Source of the DNA: Kitasatospora sp. NBC_01246
Lineage (GTDB): Bacteria; Actinomycetota; Actinomycetes; Streptomycetales; Streptomycetaceae
Assembly (NCBI RefSeq): GCF_036226505.1
Contig: NZ_CP108484.1
Coordinates: 1,302,001-1,366,000 of the forward strand
Reading direction: 5' to 3'
DNA: 64,000 bases
Every line of letters begins with the position of its first letter. Within the stretch, counting starts at the first letter, position 1. The notes beneath the pieces are model-generated. The model saw nothing but the letters and a program-made list of their open reading frames with translations. It had not been told where the DNA came from and made no database searches. This document shows, in pieces, positions 44,266 to 53,461 of this stretch. Position numbers and translations under genes: made by a program.

Positions 44266-45312
44266 ATGCCCATGTCCAGTACCGGCAGGAGCGCCCGGGC
44301 CACCGTCTTCGCACCGCGGATCGAGGAACTTCTCCGCAGGTACCGCGGGGCGGACCTCTTCCGTCTGGAGCACGACACCATCGGGGTCGCCGGCGCCGAC
44401 CTGATGGACAGCCTGCTCCGCAGCCGGCCCGCGAACGACTCCGAGCGCCCGACCTTCAAGCCCGTCCAGGGCCGGTCCGTCACCCGGACGGACGCGTCGG
44501 CGCTCATGCAGGCCGTCTCCGCCGACGTCCGCGCGGCGCTGAAGAAGCCCCTCGGCGACGAGGTCGACCTCACCGGGAAATGGCCGCACGTCGCGCACGT
44601 CTATCTCCGGGATCTCGTCTTCGGCCGGGAGAGTTTCCGTTTCCGCGTCCTGGTGGACCGCCGCCTGGAACTCACACCGAAATTGACCTGGGCGGCCGTC
44701 GCGGCCGGCACCGCCATGCTCGGAAAGCCCGGCACGGAAATCCCGCTGTCCAATCTGGCGGCCCGCGTGCTGGACGCCGAGAGCTATGACGACCGCCGGT
44801 ATGCGATGTACCTCTACCGGCGGGTCGCCGCCCCGATCTGTTTCACCGTGTCCGCCCTCGTGACGAATGCGCTCTGGCTCGGTTCGCCTTTCGAGGACGG
44901 CGTGTCGAACCGGGACGTCCTGCTGGAGTCCCTCCGGCTGCTGCCGCCGTCCTGGAACATCCTGCGGATGGCCTCCCCCGAGTTCACCGCGGTGGACGAC
45001 CGGATCGGGGCCAAGGACGACCTGCTGATCCTCCCGCTGGTGAGCCACCGCGACCCGCGGCTCTGGGAGGACCCGGACAGCTACCGCCCTGAGCGCTGGG
45101 CCGACCTCGACCCCGACGACCACCCCGGGTACCTCCCGTTCGGCCATGTGAACGAGCGCTGCTGGGGCCGGCACATGGTGATGCCGCTGGCCGAACGGCT
45201 CCTCGACATCGTGCGCCGGGACGGTCTCGTGGTGAACCCTGAGCAGACCGTCGGCAAGGTCGAACTCGACGGCCTGCTCGAAGTCTCCGACGTCCGGCTG
45301 GTCCGGCGCTGA
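44266..45312 (+). CDS. Short cytochrome P450, RiPP cross-linking enzyme (atropopeptide type)
   Basis: A 348-residue P450, shorter than the usual 400. The K-helix ExxR is Glu221-Ser-Leu-Arg224, the PERW motif sits near 275-278, and the heme ligand is Cys299 in PFGHVNERCWG. The I-helix lacks the usual (A/G)GxxT; the region reads CFTVSALVTNA. In this RiPP family one P450 makes aryl-aryl and aryl-amine bonds between Trp and Tyr of the precursor core. No other modifying gene lies next to it. The ATG at 44266 has GGAG seven bases upstream. Confidence 0.85.
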   Translation: MPMSSTGRSARATVFAPRIEELLRRYRGADLFRLEHDTIGVAGADLMDSLLRSRPANDSERPTFKPVQGRSVTRTDASALMQAVSADVRAALKKPLGDEVDLTGKWPHVAHVYLRDLVFGRESFRFRVLVDRRLELTPKLTWAAVAAGTAMLGKPGTEIPLSNLAARVLDAESYDDRRYAMYLYRRVAAPICFTVSALVTNALWLGSPFEDGVSNRDVLLESLRLLPPSWNILRMASPEFTAVDDRIGAKDDLLILPLVSHRDPRLWEDPDSYRPERWADLDPDDHPGYLPFGHVNERCWGRHMVMPLAERLLDIVRRDGLVVNPEQTVGKVELDGLLEVSDVRLVRR

Positions 45313-45313
45313 G

Positions 45314-45357
45314 CCGTGCCGTCCGGGCCCGGCCCCTCCCGGTCCCGGACGGCACGG
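45314..45357. terminator. Terminator hairpin after the P450 gene
   Basis: Perfect 14-base arms CCGTGCCGTCCGGG (45314-45327) and CCCGGACGGCACGG (45344-45357) with a 16-base loop, between convergent genes. It closes the RiPP locus. Confidence 0.75.
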
Positions 45358-45367
45358 GCCGCCCGCC

Positions 45368-46204
45368 TCAGCCCAGGGGCGCGCCGGCCAGGAACCGGTG
45401 CAGCGAGGCCGTCAGGGCGGTGGCGAAGGCCTCCCGGACCGGTTCGGCCACGCGGTCCAGCGACAGGTAGGGGTTGAGGTCCTCCAGCTCGACCAGCAGC
45501 AGTTCCCCCTCCGGGGCACGGCAGGCGTCCACCCGCTGGATCCCGTGGTCGAGCGTGTTCCAGTCGATGAACCCCCGGGCGAAGGCGAGGTCCGCGTCGG
45601 TGGGGTGGTACGGCTCCAGGATCCAGCGCCGCTCGGGATCCGGCGCGTACAGCGCGTACTGGAAGGTGTCGTCGACGAAGTAGAACGACACCTCGTAGCG
45701 GAAGTCGACGCGCGGCTGGACGAGGATGTCGCCGTACGCGAGGCCGGACAGCCCGTCCGGGTCGACGAAGGCCAGGCCGATGGAGTCCGCACCGGCCTTC
45801 GGCTTGACGGCGTACTGGGCGCAGCCGGGCAGGCGGTCCAGGTCCTCGGGCCGGTCGACGGTGGGGATCACCGGGTGCCCGGCCTCGGTGAGGTCCAGCA
45901 GGTACTGCTTGCCGGCCATGTCACCGCGCCCGGTGAGCGGGTTGTAGACCCGGGTGCCGCGTGCTTCCGCCGCGGCCCGGAAGGCCTCGTACCGCTCCTG
46001 GTAGTGCAGGACGGGGCCGCTGTTGCGGACCAGCACGGCGTCGAAGCCGTCCATCAGCGCGGCCGCGTCCAAGGGGTGGCAGAGCGCGATGTCGAAGTCG
46101 ACCCGGAGCCGGGCGGAGAGCCGGATGTCCTCGTCGCAGTACCGCCGGCCCCGGGCCTGGTAGGCGAGGTCGGTCACGAACAGAACGCTGGGGCGGGCGG
46201 GCAC
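45368..46204 (-). CDS. ATP-grasp domain protein
   Basis: A 278-residue protein with a glutathione-synthetase-like layout. An N-terminal pre-ATP-grasp fold (SVLFVTDLAYQARG, FDAVLVRNSG) is followed by GKQYLLDLTEAGHPVIPT (central), YAVKPKAGADSIG (ATP-binding Lys), ILVQPRV and the metal-binding end LLLVELEDLNPYLSLD. Such ligases join a carboxylate to an amine or thiol. GTG 46204 is chosen for the GAGGAG upstream. It converges with the P450 gene; a role in the RiPP pathway is possible but unsupported. Confidence 0.75.
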   Translation of the reverse strand: MPARPSVLFVTDLAYQARGRRYCDEDIRLSARLRVDFDIALCHPLDAAALMDGFDAVLVRNSGPVLHYQERYEAFRAAAEARGTRVYNPLTGRGDMAGKQYLLDLTEAGHPVIPTVDRPEDLDRLPGCAQYAVKPKAGADSIGLAFVDPDGLSGLAYGDILVQPRVDFRYEVSFYFVDDTFQYALYAPDPERRWILEPYHPTDADLAFARGFIDWNTLDHGIQRVDACRAPEGELLLVELEDLNPYLSLDRVAEPVREAFATALTASLHRFLAGAPLG

Positions 46205-46389
46205 GTGGCGGCTCCTCGGTCGGTGGCGGCCCAACATACCCACCGGCCGGTCCGGGCCCGGCCGGGGCCCCGGGCACCGGTGGCAGCCCGACTCCTTGAC
46301 GAATCCATGACAGCGGCGCACCATCGTGCTGGCGCGCGCCGCACCTCCTCCCCGTTCCGTCCCTACGGACCCCCCACAGGAGGACAGTC

Positions 46390-47739
46390 ATGCGACTGCC
46401 CCGCCGAGGGAAGCCCGCCGCGGTCGCCGCCGCCGTGCTGGCTCTCGCGCTCGCCTCCCCGCTCACCACCCAGGTCGCCGCCCAGCCGGTCACCGCCGGC
46501 CCGGCCGCGGCCCCCGACTCCGCCCGGCAGTACGTCCTCGACGGCCCCCGCACCGTCGCCGAACGCACCGCCGTCGCCGCCACCGGCGCGTCCGTCGACG
46601 CCGTGCGCTCCGATTCCGTGGTGGTCACCGCGACCACCGCCGAGGCCGACCGGCTGCGGGCGCTCGGCTGGTCCCCCAGCCCGCTGCCGGAGCCGGTGTA
46701 CGGCGACGGGGCCGGCACACCGGGCGCCGGCGCCGCGGTGTACGACTTCCCGTCCGCCGACTCCGGGTACCACAACTACGCGGAGGCCACCGCCGACATC
46801 GACGCCGTCGTGGCGGCGCACCCCGACATCATGAGCAAGCGGGTCATCGGCACCTCGTACGAGGGCCGGCCGATCGTCGCCGTCAAGATCAGCGACAACG
46901 TCGGCACCGACGAGAACGAACCCGAAGTGCTGTTCACCGCCCACCAGCACGCCCGCGAGCACCTCACCGTCGAGATGTCGCTGTACCTGCTCCACGAGTT
47001 CGGCGACAAGTACGCCACCGACGGCCGGATCGCCAACGCCGTCAACAGCCGGGAGATCTGGGTGATCCCCGACCTCAACCCGGACGGCGGCGAGTACGAC
47101 ATCGCCACCGGCCGCTACCGCAGCTGGCGCAAGGACCGCCAGCCCAACGCGGGCAGCAGCAGCGTGGGCACCGACCTGAACCGCAACTGGGACTACAAGT
47201 GGGGCTGCTGCGGCGGCTCCTCCGGCTCCACCTCCAACGAGACCTACCGGGGCGCCGCCCCGGAGTCCGCCAAGGAGACCAAGGTGGTCGCCGACTTCGT
47301 CCGCACCCGCGTGGTCGGCGGCAAGCAGCAGATCACCGCCGCCATCGACTTCCACACCTACAGCCAGCTGGTGCTCTGGCCGTTCGGCTGGACCACGGCC
47401 AACACCGCCACCGGGATGACGGCCGACGAGTACAACACCTTCGCGACCTTCGGCCGGGCCATGGCCGGCACCAACGGCTACACCCCCGAGCAGTCGAGCG
47501 ACCTGTACATCACCGACGGCTCGATCGACGACTGGCTGTGGGGCACCCAGCGGGTCTTCGCCTACACCTTCGAGATGTACCCCGGCCCGAACGGCAGCAG
47601 CGGCTTCTACCCGCCCGACGAGGTGATCGGGCGCGAGACCAGCCGCAACCGCGAGGCGGTGCTGCGCCTGGTGGAGACCGCCGACTGCATGTACCGCGCG
47701 ATCGGCAAGCAGCAGCAGTACTGCGGCATCGCCTCCTGA
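46390..47739 (+). CDS. Secreted M14 zinc carboxypeptidase
   Basis: A 449-residue metallocarboxypeptidase. The signal peptide ends near VAAQP (about residue 33), a propeptide-like region extends to about 120, then the M14 domain. Zinc ligands are His and Glu of HAREH and the later His in DFHTYSQLV; Arg of SREIW and NRNWDYKWG line the substrate site; the catalytic Glu is in TFEMYPG. It removes C-terminal residues from extracellular peptides. It could in principle trim peptides exported nearby, but that is only a neighbourhood idea. Confidence 0.92.
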   Translation: MRLPRRGKPAAVAAAVLALALASPLTTQVAAQPVTAGPAAAPDSARQYVLDGPRTVAERTAVAATGASVDAVRSDSVVVTATTAEADRLRALGWSPSPLPEPVYGDGAGTPGAGAAVYDFPSADSGYHNYAEATADIDAVVAAHPDIMSKRVIGTSYEGRPIVAVKISDNVGTDENEPEVLFTAHQHAREHLTVEMSLYLLHEFGDKYATDGRIANAVNSREIWVIPDLNPDGGEYDIATGRYRSWRKDRQPNAGSSSVGTDLNRNWDYKWGCCGGSSGSTSNETYRGAAPESAKETKVVADFVRTRVVGGKQQITAAIDFHTYSQLVLWPFGWTTANTATGMTADEYNTFATFGRAMAGTNGYTPEQSSDLYITDGSIDDWLWGTQRVFAYTFEMYPGPNGSSGFYPPDEVIGRETSRNREAVLRLVETADCMYRAIGKQQQYCGIAS

Positions 47740-47745
47740 ACCGCG

Positions 47746-47791
47746 GACGCCGCACCGGCCGGGGCCTCACGGACCCGGCCGGTGCGGCGTC
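47746..47791 (+). terminator. Terminator hairpin after the carboxypeptidase gene
   Basis: Perfect 18-base arms (47746-47763, core GCCGCACCGGCC; 47774-47791) with a ten-base loop, directly after the stop. Confidence 0.8.
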
Positions 47792-47885
47792 CCGGCGTCG
47801 GCGGGAGCGGTTCCGGGACCCCCGCGCTGACGGTGCGCGTTCCGGACGAACGTCCTCCATGCCAACTCGTCGTCTCCCGTTCAAT

Positions 47886-47915
47886 TTGACGATGCCTCAG
47901 TTCAAGGAGCATAGT
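47886..47915 (+). promoter_or_regulatory. Promoter of the small secreted protein gene
   Basis: TTGACG (47886-47891) and CATAGT (47910-47915) are 18 bases apart in a locally AT-rich stretch, 67 bases before the ATG at 47983. Confidence 0.55.
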
Positions 47916-47982
47916 GCAATATCACATTGCAACGAGCTCCTGGACCGCCCAGGAGCCCCCTTCACACAGGAGAAGGCTTCCC

Positions 47983-48438
47983 ATGACTCGCAAGATCCTG
48001 ACGACGGCCGCCGCAGCGGTCGCCCTGGGTACGGTTCCGGTCGTCGCGGCTCCGGCCGGTGCGGCAGCCGTCGCCGACGCCCCCACGGTGATCTGCGACA
48101 ACTACGGTCTGCAGGCCGGTCTGGCGACCAAGGTGTGCGCCACCGTGAGCGGCGACAGCATCGAGTTCTCCGGCCACATCGGCCTGGCCGGCCCGCCGAG
48201 CCCCGGCAGCCCGCTCCCCCGGCCGACGGAGGTCGAGGCGGTCCTGACCGGCAGCGTCGCCGGCGGGATCACCCTCGGGACGACGCGGCAGACGCTGACC
48301 TTCCAGAGCCGGTCGGTGCTGGTCGAGGGCGTGCGCGGCACGGTGCCGTGCGGCTCCACCGTGCGCGCCTCGTTCGCGGTCTCGTCCGCCGGCTGGCCCG
48401 CCAGGCCCGTCACCACCGAGGTCCCGGTCACCTGCTGA
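47983..48438 (+). CDS. Small secreted protein, 151 aa
   Basis: A hypothetical exported protein. The signal peptide (TRKILTTAAAAVALGTVPVVA) is cleaved near AGAAA (about residue 28). The mature part has four cysteines (VICDN, KVCAT, PCGS and the C-terminal PVTC), which could form two disulfides on an all-beta fold. The ATG at 47983 follows AGGAGAAGG. No family is recognised. Confidence 0.7.
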   Translation: MTRKILTTAAAAVALGTVPVVAAPAGAAAVADAPTVICDNYGLQAGLATKVCATVSGDSIEFSGHIGLAGPPSPGSPLPRPTEVEAVLTGSVAGGITLGTTRQTLTFQSRSVLVEGVRGTVPCGSTVRASFAVSSAGWPARPVTTEVPVTC

Positions 48439-48451
48439 CGGTGCGGCAGCC

Positions 48452-48501
48452 GGCCGGATCGGTGGGGGCCCACCGGCGGGTGGGCCCCCACCGGTCCGGC
48501 C
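48452..48501 (+). terminator. Long terminator hairpin after the secreted protein gene
   Basis: Arms of 23 bases (48452-48474 and 48479-48501; core GGTGGGGGCCC) pair with one wobble and a four-base loop. Confidence 0.75.
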
Positions 48502-48530
48502 CTTCGCCGGTGCGCCCGGCGGACATGACC

Positions 48531-48562
48531 GGGCCCGGCCGGGCGCACACCCGGCCGGGCCC
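48531..48562 (-). terminator. Terminator of the hydrogenase operon
   Basis: Perfect 13-base arms GGGCCCGGCCGGG (48531-48543) and CCCGGCCGGGCCC (48550-48562) with a six-base loop, 41 bases past the hypE stop. Confidence 0.65.
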
Positions 48563-48602
48563 GCCGAGCCTGGCCGGAGCGAGCCAGGCCAGCCCTCAGG
48601 AC

Positions 48603-49724
48603 CTAACAGATGCGCGGCAGTTGCTCGCCCATCGGCAGGTCGACCACCCGGGTGCCGCCGAGCGCCGTGCGGGCGACGACCATGCCGGGGTGCTCCGCCA
48701 CGCACTCGCCGATCACGGTCGCTCCCGCGCCCAGCGGGTGCGCCCGCATCGCGGCGAGCACCGCGTCCGCCTGCTCGCGCGGCACGAAGGCCACCAGCTT
48801 GCCCTCGTTGGCGACGTACATCGGGTCGAGGCCCAGCACCGCACAGGCGTTGGCGACCTGCGGCGGCACCGGCACGGCACGTTCGCCGATCCTGACGCCC
48901 ACCCCGGCCGCCGCCGCGATCTCGTTGAGCGCCGCGGCCAGGCCGCCCCGGGTGGGGTCGCGCAGCACGTGCAGGTCCGGGGTGACCGCCAGCATCGCGT
49001 CCACCAGGCCGCCGAGCGCGGCGCAGTCGCTCTCGATCTCCACGCCGAACTCCAGGCCCTCGCGCACGCTCATGATCGCGACCCCGTGCAGCCCGATCTC
49101 CCCGCTGACGATCACCACGTCCCCGGGGGCGGCCCGCTGCGGCCTGATGTCCACCCCGGCCGGGACGAGGCCGATGCCGGCGGTGTTGAGGTAGACGCCG
49201 TCGCCGTGACCGGCCTCGACGACCTTGGTGTCACCGGTGGCGACCTCCACCCCGGCCAGTCGCGCGGCAGCCCCGAGCGCCCGGGCGACCCGGTCCACCA
49301 CGGCCATCTCCACGCCCTCCTCCAGGATGAACCCGCAGGACAGGTAGGCCGCCCGGGCCCCGCTCATCGCGAGGTCGTTGACCGTCCCGTTGACGGCGAG
49401 GTCCCCGATGCTGCCGCCGGGGAAGAACAGCGGCCGCACGACGTAGGAGTCGGTGGAGAAGGCGAGCCTCGCTCCGCCGAGTTCCAGCACGGCGGAGTCC
49501 CCGAGGGCGGCGAGCGCGGCGCCGCCGAAGGCCGGGGCGAAGATGTTCTCCACCAGCTCGGCCGACATCGCGCCGCCGCCGCCGTGCCCCATCACCACCC
49601 GGGGGTGGTCGCGCAGGGGCAGCGGGCAGCTCCACCCGGAGAAGTCCGGCGCCTCGGACGGCGCCTCGGAGGGCACGGCCACCGGCACGGCGCCCGACCC
49701 GGTCAGAACCTCGGCCTCAGCCAA
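48603..49724 (-). CDS. hypE: Hydrogenase maturation protein HypE
   Basis: A 373-residue PurM/AIR-synthase-like protein. HypE dehydrates a carbamoylated C-terminal Cys to thiocyanate, the source of the cyanide ligands of the NiFe site. The C-terminus is PRIC, placing Cys373 exactly. ATP-binding elements are [44 protein letters not shown] and [10 protein letters not shown]. It starts with TTG at 49724, with GGGAGG nine bases upstream, and overlaps hypD. It is the last gene of the operon. Confidence 0.94.
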   Translation of the reverse strand: MAEAEVLTGSGAVPVAVPSEAPSEAPDFSGWSCPLPLRDHPRVVMGHGGGGAMSAELVENIFAPAFGGAALAALGDSAVLELGGARLAFSTDSYVVRPLFFPGGSIGDLAVNGTVNDLAMSGARAAYLSCGFILEEGVEMAVVDRVARALGAAARLAGVEVATGDTKVVEAGHGDGVYLNTAGIGLVPAGVDIRPQRAAPGDVVIVSGEIGLHGVAIMSVREGLEFGVEIESDCAALGGLVDAMLAVTPDLHVLRDPTRGGLAAALNEIAAAAGVGVRIGERAVPVPPQVANACAVLGLDPMYVANEGKLVAFVPREQADAVLAAMRAHPLGAGATVIGECVAEHPGMVVARTALGGTRVVDLPMGEQLPRIC

Positions 49725-50841
49725 CGGGGCTCGCCTCCCGGGGAACGGCCGGCGTGCTCAGCCGGCGGTAGAGGTAGTACGCGGCGCAGGCCCCCTCGCT
49801 GGACACCATGGTGGCGCCGAGCGGGGTGCGCGGAGTGCAGGTGGTGCCGAAGGCCTCGCACTGGTCGGGCTTCAGCAGCCCCTGGAGGACCTCCCCGCTG
49901 CGGCACTGCGCCGGCTCGCGGGTGGTGATGCCGGTGACGTCGAAGCGGTACTCGGCGTCGTGGTCGCGGTAGCGCGGGGAGAGCCGCCAGCCGCTCCGCG
50001 GGATCACCCCGATCCCGCGCCAGGCCCGGTCGGCCACCTCGAAGACGTCCTCCAGCATGGCCCGGGCCGCCGGGTTGCCCTCCGGGCGCACAGCCCGGGC
50101 GTAGGCGTTCTCCACGGTGTGCTCGCCGCGCTCCAACTGCCGCACGGTGCGCCGGATCCCCTCCAGGATGTCGAGCGGCTCGAAGCCGGTGACCACGATC
50201 GGCACCCGGTGGCGCTCGGCCAGTTCGGGGTACTCGCCGGTGCCCATCACGCTGCAGACGTGCCCGGCGGCCAGGAAGCCCTGCACCCGGCAGTCCGGCG
50301 AGGTCATGATGGCCTCGATGGCCGGGGGCACCCGGACGTGCGAGACGAGCATGCTGAAGTTGCGCAGCCCCTGCTTCCGGGCCTGGTGGACGGCCATCGC
50401 GTTGGGCGGAGCGGTGGTCTCGAAGCCGATGCCGAAGAAGACGACCTCGCGGTGCGGGTTCTCCCGGGCGACCTTCAGCGCGTCGAGCGGCGAGTAGACC
50501 ACCCGGACGTCACCGCCCTCGCTCCGGACCCGGAAGAGGTCGCGGTCGCTGCCCGGCACCCGGAGCATGTCGCCGAACGAGCAGAAGATCACCTCGGGCC
50601 GGGCCGCGATCGCCAGCGCCCGGTCGATCACCTCCAGCGGGGTGACACAGACCGGGCAGCCCGGCCCGTGGATCAACTCGACCTCTTCCGGGAGGAGTTG
50701 GTCGATCCCCTGCCGGATGATGGTGTGCGTCTGCCCGCCGCACACCTCCATCAGCGCCCACGGCCTGGTGACCGTCGCCCTGATGTCCGCGAGCAGGCCG
50801 GCCGCCAGCTCCGGGTTCTGGAAGTCCTCCAGGTACTTCAC
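49717..50841 (-). CDS. hypD: Hydrogenase maturation protein HypD
   Basis: A 374-residue iron-sulfur scaffold on which the Fe(CN)2CO unit is assembled with HypC. Motifs: [16 protein letters not shown] (redox Cys pair), [18 protein letters not shown], and the C-terminal [4Fe-4S] cysteines in [24 protein letters not shown] and SEGACAAY. The GTG at 50841 overlaps the hypC stop (GTGA), with GGAGG seven bases upstream. Confidence 0.95.
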   Translation of the reverse strand: MKYLEDFQNPELAAGLLADIRATVTRPWALMEVCGGQTHTIIRQGIDQLLPEEVELIHGPGCPVCVTPLEVIDRALAIAARPEVIFCSFGDMLRVPGSDRDLFRVRSEGGDVRVVYSPLDALKVARENPHREVVFFGIGFETTAPPNAMAVHQARKQGLRNFSMLVSHVRVPPAIEAIMTSPDCRVQGFLAAGHVCSVMGTGEYPELAERHRVPIVVTGFEPLDILEGIRRTVRQLERGEHTVENAYARAVRPEGNPAARAMLEDVFEVADRAWRGIGVIPRSGWRLSPRYRDHDAEYRFDVTGITTREPAQCRSGEVLQGLLKPDQCEAFGTTCTPRTPLGATMVSSEGACAAYYLYRRLSTPAVPREASPVG

Positions 50842-51125
50842 TGCTGCTCCTCCCGTACGGCCGCGGCCGCCGCTTCCCACGGATCGCCGAACTCCTCCTG
50901 CAGCAGGCCGATCTCGGCGAAGAGATCCAGCGTCCGGCGGGCCGACTCCTCGTCCAGGCGCTGCAGCGCGAACCCGACGTGCACGATGGCGTACTCACCC
51001 ACCCGCAGGTCCGGCAGGTACTCCAGGCACACGTCCTTGACGACTCCGCCGAAGTCGACGACCGCCATCCTGGCTCCGTCGCGTTCCGCGATCTCCACCA
51101 CTCTTCCGGGCACCGCCAGACACAT
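50838..51125 (-). CDS. hypC: Hydrogenase maturation chaperone HypC
   Basis: A 95-residue protein starting MCLAVPGRV. Cys2, exposed after Met removal, binds the iron centre during transfer from HypD to the large subunit. The OB-fold core includes [42 protein letters not shown]. Length is normal. It lies between hypF and hypD with 14-base and overlapping junctions. Confidence 0.95.
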   Translation of the reverse strand: MCLAVPGRVVEIAERDGARMAVVDFGGVVKDVCLEYLPDLRVGEYAIVHVGFALQRLDEESARRTLDLFAEIGLLQEEFGDPWEAAAAAVREEQQ

Positions 51126-51139
51126 CCGGGTCTCTCCTC

Positions 51140-53461
51140 TCAGATGGCGGCCGGGCCGGCGGCCCGGGCGGCCACCATCAGCTGCCCGAGCGCCAGTCCT
51201 CCGTCGTTGGGCGGCACCCGGCGGTGCCGCAACACGGTGAATCCGTCCGCCCGCAGGCCCTCCGCGCAGGCCGAGGACAGCAGCGCGTTGGCGAAGACCC
51301 CGCCGGTCAGCGCGACCGTCCCGGTCCCGTGCTCCTCCCGGGCCACCGCGCAGACCCGGCGGACCAGCCCCGCGACCGCGTCGTGGAAGCGCGCCGCGAT
51401 CAGGCCGGCCGGGGCGCCGGCGGCCAGGTCGGCCACCACCGCGGCCAGCACCGGCGCCGGGTCTGCGACCAGCGTCCCGTCCACCGGCCGCAGCCCGAAG
51501 GCGTAGGCCCCCTCGGCCGGGCCGTGCGCCAGCGCCGCGCCCTCCAGCTCGATCGCCGCCTGCGCCTCGTACTCGACCCGCTGGCAGATCCCGGCGAGGG
51601 CGGACACCGCGTCGAACAGCCGCCCCATGCTGGAGGTCGGCGCACAGTTCAGCGAGCGCTCCAACTGCCGCTTCAGTACCAGCCGTTCGTTCTCCGGGCA
51701 GGCCAGGACGGGTGGCAGCTCGGGCGCCCACGGGAGCCCGGCCGCGAACAGCTGGGCGAGCGCCGTCCGGTAGGGCCGCGCCACCGCGGCGTCCCCGCCC
51801 GGCAGCGGGACGTAGGCGAGGTGGGCGAGGCGGCGGTAGCCGTCGTAGTCGGCCAGCAGGACCTCGCCGCCCCACACCGCACCGTCGTCACCGAAGCCGG
51901 TGCCGTCGAAGGCGACCCCCAGAACGGGCCGGCCGCCGTCGAGGCCGTGTTCGGCCATCACCGAGGCGACGTGCGCGTGGTGGTGCTGCACCGTCCGCAC
52001 CTCCCGCCCGCCGGCGGTGCTCCGGGCGTGCCGCACGGACCGGTAGCCGGGGTGGCGGTCCACCGCCAGCAGCTCGGGCCGGACGCCGGTGACCGCGCCG
52101 AGATGGGCCACCGCACGGTCGAAGGCCTCCAGGGTGGCGAGGTCGTCCATGTCCCCGATGTGGCCGGACAGCCAGGCGTAGCCGTCCTGGGCCAGCGCGA
52201 AGGTGTTCTTGAGGTCGCCGCCGACGGCCAGCACGGGCCGGACGGGGGCCGGGAGCGGCAGCGGCAGCGGTGCGTGGCCGCGCGAGCGCCGGATCGGCAG
52301 TTGCTCGCCGTCCACCACCCGCACCACCGAGTCCTCGCACGGGACGTGGATCGGCCGGTCGTGCGTCAGCCAGGCGTCGACCAGCGGTGCCAGCCGGGCG
52401 AACGCGTCCCGGTCCTCCGTCACGACCGGTTCGCCGGAGAGGTTGGCGCTGGTCATCACGAGCAGCCCGGGGCCGGGCGGGGCGATCAGCAGCTGGTGCA
52501 GGGGGGTGTAGGGGAGCATCACCCCGAGGTCGGGGCTGCGCGGCGCCACCGCCTCCAGCGCCGCCGGCAGCGGCCCCCGGCGGCGCAGCAGGACGATCGG
52601 CCGGACGGCGCCGGTGAGCAGTTCCTCCTCGACCGGGTCGGGGCGGAGCAGCCGCGCGATCTCGGCGAGGTCGCGCGCCATCAGGGCGAAGGGCTTGGCG
52701 CCGCGCCGCTTGCGCCGGCGCAGCCGGGCCACGCTCCGCTCGTTCAGCGCGTCGCAGGCCAGGTGGTAGCCGCCGATGCCCTTGACGGCCAGGATCGCGC
52801 CGTCGGCGAGCAGCCGCCGGGCCTCGGTGAGCGCCGCCTCGCCGTCGAGCGACGGCAGCCCGGGCACGACCAGGGCGAGCCTCGGTCCGCACGCGTGGCA
52901 GCAGAGCGGCTGGGCGTGGAAGCGCCGGTCGGCCGGGTCGGTGTACTCCCGCTCGCAGTCCGGGCAGAGCGGGAAGCCGGCCATCGTGGTGTTGGCCCGG
53001 TCGTACGGCAGACCGGTCACGATGGTGTGCCGGGGACCGCAGTTGGTGCAGCTGATGAACGGGTGCCGGTAGCGGCGGTCGCCGGGGTCGGCGAGTTCGG
53101 CGAGGCAGTCCGCGCAGGTCGCGGTGTCGGGCGGGATCAGTGTGCGGCGGGTGCCGTCGGTCCTGGAGGGGGTGATGGCGAACCCGGCCGCGCCGGTGAG
53201 GGCCAGCGCCTCGTGCTCGACCGAGGCGACCCGCGCCAGCGGCGGCGCGTCGGTGGCGACCCGGCGGCAGAACGCGTCCACCGACTCCGGCGGCCCCTCG
53301 ACCTCGGCCAGCACGCCGTCCCCGGTGTTGGTGACGGTGCCGGCCAGGCCGAGCTCGGCGGCGAGCGTGAAGACGAACGGCCGGAACCCGACGCCCTGGA
53401 CGAGGCCGCGGACGGCGACCCGGCGCCGCTGCGGCCCGGCCGCCGGCCGACCGGCCGTCAC
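51140..53461 (-). CDS. hypF: Carbamoyltransferase HypF
   Basis: A 773-residue four-part enzyme: acylphosphatase-like domain (about 10-100, GLVQGVGFRPFVF), two zinc fingers (CADC, CTNCG, CPDCERE, CCHACG; about 115-200), YrdC-like domain (about 210-390) and Kae1/TobZ-like domain (about 400-770, HHHAHVASVMAEH and FDGTGFGDDGAVWGGE). It uses carbamoyl phosphate and ATP to load HypE, making the cyanide precursor. The GTG start overlaps the hypB stop (GTGA). Confidence 0.95.
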   Translation of the reverse strand: MTAGRPAAGPQRRRVAVRGLVQGVGFRPFVFTLAAELGLAGTVTNTGDGVLAEVEGPPESVDAFCRRVATDAPPLARVASVEHEALALTGAAGFAITPSRTDGTRRTLIPPDTATCADCLAELADPGDRRYRHPFISCTNCGPRHTIVTGLPYDRANTTMAGFPLCPDCEREYTDPADRRFHAQPLCCHACGPRLALVVPGLPSLDGEAALTEARRLLADGAILAVKGIGGYHLACDALNERSVARLRRRKRRGAKPFALMARDLAEIARLLRPDPVEEELLTGAVRPIVLLRRRGPLPAALEAVAPRSPDLGVMLPYTPLHQLLIAPPGPGLLVMTSANLSGEPVVTEDRDAFARLAPLVDAWLTHDRPIHVPCEDSVVRVVDGEQLPIRRSRGHAPLPLPLPAPVRPVLAVGGDLKNTFALAQDGYAWLSGHIGDMDDLATLEAFDRAVAHLGAVTGVRPELLAVDRHPGYRSVRHARSTAGGREVRTVQHHHAHVASVMAEHGLDGGRPVLGVAFDGTGFGDDGAVWGGEVLLADYDGYRRLAHLAYVPLPGGDAAVARPYRTALAQLFAAGLPWAPELPPVLACPENERLVLKRQLERSLNCAPTSSMGRLFDAVSALAGICQRVEYEAQAAIELEGAALAHGPAEGAYAFGLRPVDGTLVADPAPVLAAVVADLAAGAPAGLIAARFHDAVAGLVRRVCAVAREEHGTGTVALTGGVFANALLSSACAEGLRADGFTVLRHRRVPPNDGGLALGQLMVAARAAGPAAI

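Noticed and set aside
46390..47739. M14 carboxypeptidase considered as part of the RiPP locus
   Set aside because: Separated by two terminators and the ATP-grasp gene; atropopeptide leaders are N-terminal, and a carboxypeptidase would not remove them.
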